Shown piece by piece: positions 1 to 6,691 of a stretch of 8,590 nt of DNA. The notes beneath the pieces were generated by a model, which saw nothing but the letters and a program-made list of their open reading frames with translations, was not told the DNA's origin and made no database searches. Source of the stretch: Rubrivivax sp. (lineage in GTDB: Bacteria; Pseudomonadota; Gammaproteobacteria; Burkholderiales; Burkholderiaceae_C). The position numbers were made by a program, and so were the translations under genes. The stretch lies in contig JAIXSD010000548.1 in assembly GCA_027484885.1 (NCBI GenBank), positions 1 through 8,590 of the forward strand, read 5' to 3'. Each line of letters starts with the position of its first letter. Within the stretch, counting starts at the first letter, position 1.

Positions 1-226
1 CAGCGGCACGGGCTGCAGGGCCTCACGAGAAAAACCAAGGGCCGCGTTCAACCCAACGTCGAATCCGACTCCAGACCGCAAGGGTTTGTCTGCGCCCACC
101 GCAGACAAGGGCGGTGGCTGGCGGCCAAGATAATGGGCGGTGCGCATTGAACTGAACTCGCTGGCCTCGGCCCGGGCTCAGCGCGCATGTCCCAGCTCCG
201 CTGCCACTGGATTGCCTGCCGCCCGC
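1..226. other. Upstream non-coding region before the transporter operon
   Basis: No recognisable gene lies here. All three forward frames stay open from the left edge until stops at 131, 148 and 153. This is unremarkable at this GC content, and the short translations resemble nothing I recognise, so a 3' end of an upstream gene can be neither shown nor excluded. A -10-like hexamer GATAAT sits at 129-134, but no convincing -35 element lies 16-18 bp upstream of it. If it is used, transcription would start near 140 and leave a leader of roughly 85 nt before the preferred ATG at 227. A perfect inverted repeat at 86-108 is listed separately. Confidence 0.5.
86..108. repeat. Perfect 9-bp inverted repeat, operator or hairpin candidate
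   Basis: The arms are TTGTCTGCG (86-94) and CGCAGACAA (100-108), around a 5-nt spacer CCCAC. All nine pairs match. No T-rich tract follows on either strand, so it is not a standard intrinsic terminator. It could be a regulator binding site about 120 bp upstream of the transporter start, or a hairpin ending an upstream transcript. The symmetry is seen directly; the function is unknown. Confidence 0.5.
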
Positions 227-1528
227 ATGACCGCCCCTCGTTCGCCTGATCTGCCCCGCTCCCGCCAGCCCTGGCTGTGGATCCCCTCGCTGTACTTCGC
301 CCAGGGCCTGCCCTATGTGGTGGTGATGACGCTGTCGGTGGTCATGTACAAGAACCTGGGCTTCAGCAACACCGATATTGCGCTCTACACCAGCTGGCTC
401 TATCTGCCCTGGGTGATCAAGCCGCTGTGGTCGCCGCTGGTGGAGTTGCTGGGCACCAAGCGGCGCTGGATCGGCGCCATGCAGTTCCTGATCGGCGCGG
501 CCCTGGCCGGCGTGGCGTTGACGATCCCCGGTGAGCGGGCGCTGCAGATGACGCTGGCCCTGTTCTGGCTGATGGCTTTTGCATCCGCCTCGCACGACAT
601 CGCCGCCGATGGCTTCTACATGCTGGCCTTGCCACAGCGCAGCCAGGCGGCCTTTGTTGGCGTGCGGTCCACCTTCTACCGCCTGGCCAATATCGGCGGC
701 CAGGGCGGCCTGGTCTATCTGGCCGGCGAGCTGCAGGAGCGCACCGGCAGCATGGTCACGGCCTGGTCCTGGGTGTTTGGGGTGATCACCGTCTTGTTCG
801 GCCTGTTGGCCTTGTGGCACAGCCTGTTCAGCCTGCCCCGCCCGGCCAGCGACCGGCCCTCGGGCGTGCAGCCGGCCCAGTTGTTGCCCGAGTTTGTGCG
901 CGTGTTTGCGCTGTTCTTCCAGAAGCCCGGCATCGCTGTCATCCTGGGCTTTCTGCTGCTGTACCGTTTCCCCGAGGCCCAGCTGCTCAAGCTGGCCACG
1001 CCCTTTCTGCTGGACCCGCCCACGGCCGGCGGCCTGGGCCTGAGCACCAAGCAGGTGGGCATCGCCTACGGCACGGTGGGCCTCACGGCCCTGACCCTGG
1101 GCGGCCTGGTCGGCGGCTGGGTGATCTCGCGCGTGGGCCTGAAGCGCGCGCTCTGGCCGCTGGTGCTGGCCATGCATGTGCCCAACATCGCCTTCCTGGC
1201 CATGGCGCTGTGGATGCCCGCCAATCTCTGGTTGATCAGCAGCGCCCTGGCCGTGGAACAGTTTGGTTATGGCCTGGGCTTCACCGCCTACCTGATGTAC
1301 ATGATTCTGGTGGCCGAGGGTGAGCACAAGACCGCGCACTACGCCATCTGCACCGGCTTCATGGCCCTGGGCATGATGTTGCCGGGCATGTGGAGCGGCT
1401 GGCTGCAGGATCAGCTCGGCTACACCGCCTTCTTTATCTGGGTGCTGATTGCCACCCTGCCCTCCTTTGCCATGGCCGCCCTGCTCAAGATCCCGGCCGA
1501 CTTTGGCCGCAAGGCGGACGCGCCATGA
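227..1528 (+). CDS. MFS transporter, AmpG/PAT-like (possible muropeptide permease)
   Basis: This is a predicted 433-residue inner-membrane transporter with about 12 hydrophobic segments. It resembles the AmpG/PAT branch of the major facilitator superfamily. Family-like landmarks are the N-terminal WLWIPSLYFAQGLPY (residues 16-30), NTDIALYTSWLYLPWVIKPL (48-67), the acidic SHDIAADGFY (122-131) between helices, and EQFGYGLGFTAYLMY (344-358) in the C-terminal half. AmpG imports GlcNAc-anhydroMurNAc (muro)peptides in peptidoglycan recycling, and related carriers take other substrates, so the substrate here is inferred. I chose ATG 227 because homologous-looking sequence starts just after it. An in-frame GTG at 140 and a TTG at 212 would add residues with no transporter character, and no start has a good Shine-Dalgarno. 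The stop overlaps the next start (ATGA), so translation is probably coupled to the glycoside hydrolase downstream. Confidence 0.85.
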   Translation: MTAPRSPDLPRSRQPWLWIPSLYFAQGLPYVVVMTLSVVMYKNLGFSNTDIALYTSWLYLPWVIKPLWSPLVELLGTKRRWIGAMQFLIGAALAGVALTIPGERALQMTLALFWLMAFASASHDIAADGFYMLALPQRSQAAFVGVRSTFYRLANIGGQGGLVYLAGELQERTGSMVTAWSWVFGVITVLFGLLALWHSLFSLPRPASDRPSGVQPAQLLPEFVRVFALFFQKPGIAVILGFLLLYRFPEAQLLKLATPFLLDPPTAGGLGLSTKQVGIAYGTVGLTALTLGGLVGGWVISRVGLKRALWPLVLAMHVPNIAFLAMALWMPANLWLISSALAVEQFGYGLGFTAYLMYMILVAEGEHKTAHYAICTGFMALGMMLPGMWSGWLQDQLGYTAFFIWVLIATLPSFAMAALLKIPADFGRKADAP

Positions 1529-3132
1529 AACGCCGCCAACTTCTGGCCTGCGGGCTGTCCCCTGTGATCGGCAGCAGCCTGGGCTTGGCCGGCTGCGCCG
1601 AGGCCCCGCTGCGCCTGCCCGACCTGCCCGGTGAGCTGCGCCTGGAGCCGGCGCCCGAGCTGCTGGCCCAGGCGCCGCTGCCGGCGCGCGAGTTCCGCGC
1701 CGTCTGGGTGGCCACGGTGGCCAACATCGACTGGCCCAGCCGCAAGGGCCTGAGCAGCGCCCAGCAGCAGGCCGAAGCCATCGCCCTGCTGGACCTGGCC
1801 GTGCAGCTGCAGCTCAATGCCATCATCCTGCAGGTGCGACCCAGCGCCGATGCCTTGTTCGATTCGCCGCTGGAGCCCTGGAGCGAGTACCTCAGCGGCA
1901 GCCAGGGCCAGGCGCCCGAGCCCTTCTACGACCCGCTGGCTTTCTGGATCACACAAGCCCACCTGCGCGGCCTGGAGCTGCATGCCTGGCTCAACCCCTT
2001 CCGTGCCCGCCAGAGCCAGGCCAGCAGCGCAGCGGCCGCCCAGCACCTGAGCCGCAGCCAGCCGCAGTGGGTGCGGCGTTATGGCGACCAGCTCTGGATC
2101 GATCCCGGCGAGCCCGCCGCCGCCGACCACACCCTGGCCGTGGTCGAAGACCTGCTGCGCCGCTACGAGCTCGACGGCCTGCACCTGGACGACTACTTCT
2201 ACCCCTACCCGGTCAATGACGCGGGCGGGCGCGAGATCGATTTCCCGGATGAGCCCAGCTGGGCCCGCTACCGCGAGGCCGGCGGCACGCTGAGCCGGGC
2301 CGACTGGCGGCGCCAGAACGTCGACCAGCTGGTACAGCGCCTGCAGCAGGCGGTGCGCCGGCATCGCCCCGAGGCGCGCTTCGGCATCAGCCCCTTCGGC
2401 ATCGGCAAGCCGGCGCTGCGACCCGAAGGCATCGCCGGCTTCAGCCAGTACGACAAGCTCTATGCCGACGTGGAGCGCTGGCTGGCCGAGGGCTGGGTGG
2501 ACTATCTGGTGCCCCAGCTCTACTGGCCGATCGCGCAAAAGGCCCAGGCCTTCGGCCCCCTGCTCGACTACTGGCATGCACAGAACCCGCTGGGCCGCCA
2601 CATCTGGCCGGGCCTGTTCAGCAGCAAGGTGAGCGACAAGGCCGACAGCTGGCCGGTGGACGAGTTGCTGCAGCAGATCGCCCTGCTGCGCGAGCGCCGA
2701 CCCGGCAGCGGCCACGCCCACTTCAGCATGGTGGCCTTGGCGCAGAACCGGCGCGGCCTGGCCGATGCACTGCGCCAGCAGGCCTACAGCCAGCCCGCCC
2801 TGGTGCCGGCCACGCCCTGGCTGGCCGGGTCTGCGGCGCCCGAGTTTCCGGCCCTGGACTGGCGCTGCCATCGCGAGGCGAAAGACGGCGGCGAGGCCGA
2901 GCTGATCTTGCGCCTGCAGCCCAGCGCCAAGCCCCCCGGCAGCTGGCGCTACTGGCTGCAGATCCGCCACGCCCGCGAGGGCTGGCGCAGCCGCCTGATG
3001 GGCAGCCAGGCCGATGGCAGCGCCGAGCTGCGCCTGCCGGCCGCCGGGGTCGAAGGCCTGGTGATTCGCGCCGTCAACCGCCTCGGGCAGCTGGGCCCGG
3101 CTCAGGCCTTGCGCGTGCCCGGCGGCGGCTGA
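1525..3132 (+). CDS. GHL10/DUF187 family glycoside hydrolase lipoprotein (DigH/YddW-like)
   Basis: A predicted 535-residue exported lipoprotein. The N-terminus has KRR at residues 2-4, a hydrophobic stretch and a lipobox LAGC with acceptor Cys24. The twin arginines make Tat export possible but not proven. Residues 55-425 form the GHL10 TIM-barrel: FRAVWVATVANIDWPS (57-72), LNAIILQVRPSADA (97-110), LHAWLNPFRA (152-161), the signature DGLHLDDYFYPYP (217-229), whose acidic residues are likely in the active site, FGISPFGI (286-293), and VDYLVPQLYWP (325-335). A C-terminal beta-rich, FnIII-like domain (about 440-535) makes it longer than E. coli DigH, which cleaves glycan strands lacking stem peptides. 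The gene starts inside the transporter stop (ATGA), with a weak AAGG at 1511-1514, so the pair is an operon. Its last 31 bp overlap the opposite-strand kinase gene. The family is clear; the peptidoglycan substrate is inferred. Confidence 0.88.
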   Translation: MKRRQLLACGLSPVIGSSLGLAGCAEAPLRLPDLPGELRLEPAPELLAQAPLPAREFRAVWVATVANIDWPSRKGLSSAQQQAEAIALLDLAVQLQLNAIILQVRPSADALFDSPLEPWSEYLSGSQGQAPEPFYDPLAFWITQAHLRGLELHAWLNPFRARQSQASSAAAAQHLSRSQPQWVRRYGDQLWIDPGEPAAADHTLAVVEDLLRRYELDGLHLDDYFYPYPVNDAGGREIDFPDEPSWARYREAGGTLSRADWRRQNVDQLVQRLQQAVRRHRPEARFGISPFGIGKPALRPEGIAGFSQYDKLYADVERWLAEGWVDYLVPQLYWPIAQKAQAFGPLLDYWHAQNPLGRHIWPGLFSSKVSDKADSWPVDELLQQIALLRERRPGSGHAHFSMVALAQNRRGLADALRQQAYSQPALVPATPWLAGSAAPEFPALDWRCHREAKDGGEAELILRLQPSAKPPGSWRYWLQIRHAREGWRSRLMGSQADGSAELRLPAAGVEGLVIRAVNRLGQLGPAQALRVPGGG

Positions 3133-5432
3133 TCGAGGGCCCCGCGGGCGCCGCCGGGGCCGTCCATCTCGGCCAGGCTGGCGAACTGGCTCAGCGGCAG
3201 GGGCAGGGTCTCGGCCTCGGCATGATTGGGCGCCACGCGCGGCAGCAGCAGCTCGAAGCAGCTGCCCGCACCGGCCTCGCTGTGCAGCTGGATCTCGCCA
3301 CACAGCACATTGCTGACCAGGTTGTGGCTGATGTTCAGACCCAGGCCGCTGCCGCCGCGGCCCATGCGGGTGGTGAAGAAGGGGTCGAAGACGCGCGGCT
3401 GGATCTCGGCCGCGATGCCGCAGCCGTCGTCGCGGATGCGCAGGCGCACATGCTCGGCATCGGGGCAGTCGGCCTGGATCTCCAGCCGCCCCTGCTCGCG
3501 GCCCTCGAAGCCATGGATGGCCGCGTTCTGGATCAGATTGCTCAGCACCTGGCCCAGCGCGCCGGGGTAACTGTCCATCTCCAGGCCCGGCGCCACCTCG
3601 ACATCCATCTTCAGTGGCAGGCGCTTGAGCGTGGGTTGCAACGTCATCAGGATGTCGCGCACCAGTTGCTCGACCGAGAACACGCGGCGCTGGGCACTGC
3701 TGCCGTCCACCGCCACCTGTTTGAAGTTCTGCAGCAGCTCACTGGCCCGCTCCAGATTGCCTTGCAGGATCTGGCTGCCGCTGCCCAGGCGCTGCAAGAA
3801 CTTGCTCAGCTGCGAGCGGCGCAGGCCCTGCTCGACATCGCGGGCCATCTGCTCGGCATCGGCGGCCAGGGTGCTGGCGGCCAGGCGGGCATTGCCGATG
3901 GGCGTGCCCAGCTCATGGGCCACGCCGGCCACCATGCGGCCCAGGCTGGCCAGGCGCTCGGCGCGCAGCAGGCTGCTCTGGGTCTTGCCCAGGTCGTCCA
4001 GCGCCAGCACCAGTTCGGCATTGCTGGCGTGCAGCTCGGCGGTACGCTCCTGCACCCGGCTCTCCAGCTGATCGCGGGCCTCTTGCAAGGCCTGGGCGTC
4101 GCGCTTGAGCCGGGCCTCACGCTGCGCCAGTTCCGCCCCCATCTGCGCGAAGCTGCGGCCGAGATCACCGAGCTCGTCCTCGCGCCGTTCGGCTTCGCCG
4201 TGGGCGATCTCAAAACGGCCCTCGCTGACCCCCTGCACCGCGGTGCGCAGCTCGGCAATCGGCTGGCTGATCTGGCGCCGCACGATCCAGCCCAGCAAGC
4301 TCATCAAGACCAGCAAGGCCACGGCCCCGACCAGCAGAATGTTCTCGCTGCTGCGCGCCACGCCGGCATCGAGATGGGCACGGGGATAAACGCTGACGAA
4401 CAGCCAGTCGGGCCCGGCAATGCGGGCCACGCCCAGCAGATGGCGACCATCGGCGCTGAGGCTGACGGCGGCCTGGCCTTCGGCCGGCGGCGCCAGGGCC
4501 GCGATCTCATCGAGCAGGGGATCGCGAATCTGGTCGAGCTTGAGATTGCCCTGGGCGGCCTCGATGCGCTCGGCAAAACCGGGGTGGGCAATCAGATGGC
4601 CATCGCGGCTGAGGATCAGGCTGTAGGTGCCGGGCAGGCTGTCGCTGACGGTGCGTTTGAGCAGACTGGCGACCGACACATCTTGCGAAACGCATGCAAC
4701 CCAGCGCCCCTCGAAATCAATTGGCAGCACGGTCGACACCATGTAGATGCGCGCCTTGTCGTCGTAGTAGACCGGGGTCCAGCGATTGCTGCGGCTGGGG
4801 TTGCGCTCGGGCGAAGCACCAGCCACTGGCGGGTAGTCGAAGTTGTTGGTCTCGGGCGTGGCCTCGGCGCCCCAGTTGACCGAGGGCGAGAACATGATCA
4901 AGCCCTGGCCCGGTAGATCGAAATAGGCCGAGTAGTAGCGCGCCGTCAGCGGCGGGCCCCATTCGCGCAGCAGATCAAAGGCCACCTGGGTCTGCCACAT
5001 CAGGCTGTCGTTCAGCTCGGCCTGGGCGCGCAAATAAACGCTGGGCAGGCGATGGTGGTCGTCAAGCTCGGGGCGCAGGCGCAAGAGCTGGTCGGGCGAG
5101 CGCGCAAACCAGCGCCGGAACTCGCCCTGCCAGCCCGGCGGCCGGGCGCCGGCCAGACGGCGCAGGTACTCGGCGCGCAGAAGCTCGACATGGCGCTCGG
5201 CAAGGGCGAAGTCTTCGCCACTGGCGCGCGCCCGCTCCATCACGGTGCTGCGCAACTCCTCCATGGCCTGGGTCTCGACATCGCGCTGGCTGACATGCTG
5301 GACCAGCCAGGTCAGGCCCAGCATGCTGGCGATCAAGGCCAGACTGAGCCGCCACAGCAAGCCGCGGGCCAAGGTCGCATCGACATGCGCCCACGCTTTC
5401 GCCCGCTGCCACCCGCCCGTCCATCGCCCCAT
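3102..5432 (-). CDS. Orphan membrane sensor histidine kinase (Cache-HAMP-HisKA-HATPase)
   Basis: A 776-residue membrane kinase. Transmembrane helix 1 is at about 25-47. The extracytoplasmic sensor spans about 48-362 and looks Cache-like: WTPVYYDDKARIYMVSTVLPI (218-238), then GRWVACVSQDVS. Transmembrane helix 2 (363-384) leads to HAMP (385-437) and a Q/E/R-rich coiled coil (430-490). The dimerisation/phosphoacceptor box is AGVAHELGTPIGN, with His506. The ATPase domain shows the N box NLIQNAAIHG (632-641), G1 DDGCG (668-672), the F box FDPFFTT (682-688) and G2 GSGLGL (694-699), so it should be active. About 45 residues follow the ATPase domain, and they include the stretch overlapping the convergent hydrolase gene. 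No response regulator lies beside it, so its partner is elsewhere. The start at 5432 has an AGGTG ribosome site and places helix 1 correctly. The ligand is unknown; the RxWY amino-acid-sensing Cache signature is not evident. Confidence 0.9.
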   Translation of the reverse strand: MGRWTGGWQRAKAWAHVDATLARGLLWRLSLALIASMLGLTWLVQHVSQRDVETQAMEELRSTVMERARASGEDFALAERHVELLRAEYLRRLAGARPPGWQGEFRRWFARSPDQLLRLRPELDDHHRLPSVYLRAQAELNDSLMWQTQVAFDLLREWGPPLTARYYSAYFDLPGQGLIMFSPSVNWGAEATPETNNFDYPPVAGASPERNPSRSNRWTPVYYDDKARIYMVSTVLPIDFEGRWVACVSQDVSVASLLKRTVSDSLPGTYSLILSRDGHLIAHPGFAERIEAAQGNLKLDQIRDPLLDEIAALAPPAEGQAAVSLSADGRHLLGVARIAGPDWLFVSVYPRAHLDAGVARSSENILLVGAVALLVLMSLLGWIVRRQISQPIAELRTAVQGVSEGRFEIAHGEAERREDELGDLGRSFAQMGAELAQREARLKRDAQALQEARDQLESRVQERTAELHASNAELVLALDDLGKTQSSLLRAERLASLGRMVAGVAHELGTPIGNARLAASTLAADAEQMARDVEQGLRRSQLSKFLQRLGSGSQILQGNLERASELLQNFKQVAVDGSSAQRRVFSVEQLVRDILMTLQPTLKRLPLKMDVEVAPGLEMDSYPGALGQVLSNLIQNAAIHGFEGREQGRLEIQADCPDAEHVRLRIRDDGCGIAAEIQPRVFDPFFTTRMGRGGSGLGLNISHNLVSNVLCGEIQLHSEAGAGSCFELLLPRVAPNHAEAETLPLPLSQFASLAEMDGPGGARGALDQPPPGTRKA

Positions 5433-5439
5433 CCGCCAT

Positions 5440-5444
5440 CACCT
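5440..5444 (-). promoter_or_regulatory. Ribosome binding site of the histidine kinase gene
   Basis: On the minus strand AGGTG lies 7 nt before ATG 5432. This spacing supports that start over nearby ATGs in other frames at 5439 and 5451. The 80-bp gap up to the preceding DUF2332 stop contains no clear terminator, only a 5-bp stem (5471-5484) with no T tract. Readthrough from DUF2332 into the kinase is therefore possible. Confidence 0.5.
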
Positions 5445-5512
5445 GCTTCAAGTGGAGGAGGCTGGATCATGCCGCAAGCGCGGCGCCCTGGCGGTGGCGA
5501 AATCCCTCGCTT

Positions 5513-6625
5513 TCAGCCCAGCCAGTGCAGCCAGTGGCCGTGGGCGTGCGACCAAGCCAGGGCGCGCTGGGCCCGCCGGCCATCTGCGGCCATGGCTTGC
5601 AGGGTCCAGAGCGTGGCGCTCTCGGCCGATTCACCCTCGGGCGCAGGCGGCAGAGCCAGACCAGGCGGGCGCAGATCGGCGGTTTCGGCACTGAGCCAGA
5701 GCAGGCCGTGGCGGCGCATCAAGCCCTCGACCTCAACCCGGTGGGCGGCCAGGCTCGGTGTATCGAAATAGGCCAGCACCCAGCTGTTGAACAGCACCGG
5801 CTGCACGCCGGACGGCAGCGCCTCCAGCCAAACGGCCAGGCTCTGCAGCCCCTGCGCGGCCTGCCGCACCGGGTGGCGGGCGGCTTGCGCCTGCGCCAGG
5901 GCCTGGTCGAGACGGCGCGCCCGGGCGCGGTCGTGCGGCCAGAGGCAGGCACGCAGCCAACGCACCGCGTCCTCGTCCTGCACATCGACCGGCGCCAGAT
6001 CCACCCCCAGCCGGGCCTGCAAGCGCCAGGGCGCGCGCGGTGGTTCGGCGCTGCTGCGCCACTGGCAGGCCACGGTGGGCCGCTCTGGCGCCGCCGGGGC
6101 ACCGAGCTGGAAACGGCCGTAGTCATAACGGTAGGCATCGACGCCCAGATTGAGCCCGGCACTGCAGCCGAAATCGAACAGGGCCAGGTCTTGCCTGCCG
6201 GTCTGGGCGGCGATGGCGCTGAGCGCCGGCCAGAGCACGGCGCAGCGGCCGATCTCGTTGGTCTGGGTGCTGCGCAGGCGCAGATGCTCCAGCAGGCGCG
6301 GCCGCTCAGCGCGCACAAATCGGTGCAAGCTGTCTGCCAGCGCCGCATCGGGTGCGCGCTCGCCGCCCACGCTGGGGTAGTAGGCCGCCAGCTCATGCGA
6401 CACGCCGGCCAGCACCCGCTCGTGCAAGGCCGCCAGCAGCAGATTGGGCCGGGCCTGCTTCGGAACCCGCACATGGGCCATCAAGGCCAGCAGCTCGGGC
6501 GAATCGGCCACGATCTGGCACAGGGCCACGTAGAGCGGGTCGTTCGGGCATTCCTGCACCGCGAACTGGCGGTACTGCCAGGCCCAGCGCTGCAGATCGG
6601 TGGAAGGGGTCAGGTCGTCGTCCAT
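5513..6625 (-). CDS. DUF2332 family protein, methyltransferase-like fold
   Basis: A predicted cytoplasmic protein of 370 residues, with no signal peptide or membrane segment. It matches the DUF2332 pattern from memory: an N-terminal helical part with CPNDPLYVALCQIVADSPELLALM (26-49) and ARPNLLLAALHE (58-69), then LWPALSAIA (131-139) running into LFDFGCSAGLNLGVDAYRYDYG (149-170). The D-x-G-x-S-x-G turn there resembles motif I of S-adenosylmethionine-dependent methyltransferases. The C-terminal half has VLFNSWVLAYFD (277-288). No biochemical role of the family is known to me, so methylation is only a structural inference. No Shine-Dalgarno precedes the ATG, and the next in-frame Met is residue 49, so 6625 is preferred. 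It is divergent from the Crp-like regulator, with a palindromic operator candidate 33 bp upstream, and the kinase gene follows 80 bp downstream in the same direction. Confidence 0.82.
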   Translation of the reverse strand: MDDDLTPSTDLQRWAWQYRQFAVQECPNDPLYVALCQIVADSPELLALMAHVRVPKQARPNLLLAALHERVLAGVSHELAAYYPSVGGERAPDAALADSLHRFVRAERPRLLEHLRLRSTQTNEIGRCAVLWPALSAIAAQTGRQDLALFDFGCSAGLNLGVDAYRYDYGRFQLGAPAAPERPTVACQWRSSAEPPRAPWRLQARLGVDLAPVDVQDEDAVRWLRACLWPHDRARARRLDQALAQAQAARHPVRQAAQGLQSLAVWLEALPSGVQPVLFNSWVLAYFDTPSLAAHRVEVEGLMRRHGLLWLSAETADLRPPGLALPPAPEGESAESATLWTLQAMAADGRRAQRALAWSHAHGHWLHWLG

Positions 6626-6691
6626 GGCGCCCAGCTTAGGGGCGCGGCGCCCGGCACAATGTCAGGTACCTGACATTCATGCCGACTTGCC
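6626..6691. promoter_or_regulatory. Divergent promoter region between DUF2332 and the Crp-like regulator
   Basis: Only 66 bp separate the two divergent starts, so both promoters must lie here or run into the coding regions. The region contains the 20-bp palindrome at 6658-6677 and a GC-rich inverted repeat GGGCGC-G-GCGCCC (6640-6652). Toward DUF2332, the minus-strand hexamer TAAGCT (6638-6633) keeps the key -10 bases T, A and final T. Using it would start RNA at about 6626, placing the palindrome centre at -41.5, the class II CRP activator position, and making the DUF2332 mRNA almost leaderless. The start-site model is inference. Confidence 0.45.
6658..6677. promoter_or_regulatory. Perfect 20-bp palindrome, CRP-like operator candidate
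   Basis: The sequence AATGTCAGGT followed by its exact reverse complement ACCTGACATT forms ten perfect base pairs of symmetry. The inner core TGTCA-N6-TGACA has the geometry of a CRP site (TGTGA-N6-TCACA) with one symmetrical change, G to C at the fourth base of the pentamer. It sits 14 bp before the GTG of a Crp/Fnr-family regulator and 32 bp before the divergent DUF2332 start. Autoregulation and control of DUF2332 are the likely roles. It is the only such site I saw in the window. Confidence 0.7.

Noticed and set aside
140..226. N-terminal extension of the transporter from GTG 140
   Set aside because: The added 29 residues show no transporter or signal character and overlap the likely transcription start. 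ATG 227 fits better, although the ribosome site is weak in both cases.
23..1339. 438-codon open frame on the minus strand opposite the transporter
   Set aside because: H/Q/G-rich translation without membrane segments or motifs, antisense to a clear MFS transporter.
1420..3303. 627-codon open frame on the minus strand opposite the hydrolase gene
   Set aside because: Its translation is a Q/A/G/L-rich composition with no domain, and it lies antisense to a clear GHL10 gene. It is a GC-driven shadow frame.
3222..4916. 564-codon open frame on the plus strand opposite the histidine kinase
   Set aside because: Low-complexity A/Q/G/H/L translation with no motifs, antisense to a kinase with every catalytic box intact.
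5471..5484. Stem GCCGC-AAGC-GCGGC between DUF2332 and the kinase gene
   Set aside because: Only five pairs and no T tract on the minus strand. It is too weak to call a terminator in GC-rich DNA.
5525..6673. 382-codon open frame on the plus strand opposite the DUF2332 gene
   Set aside because: Shadow of DUF2332, with biased composition and no recognisable domain. It would also run through the divergent promoter region and the palindrome.
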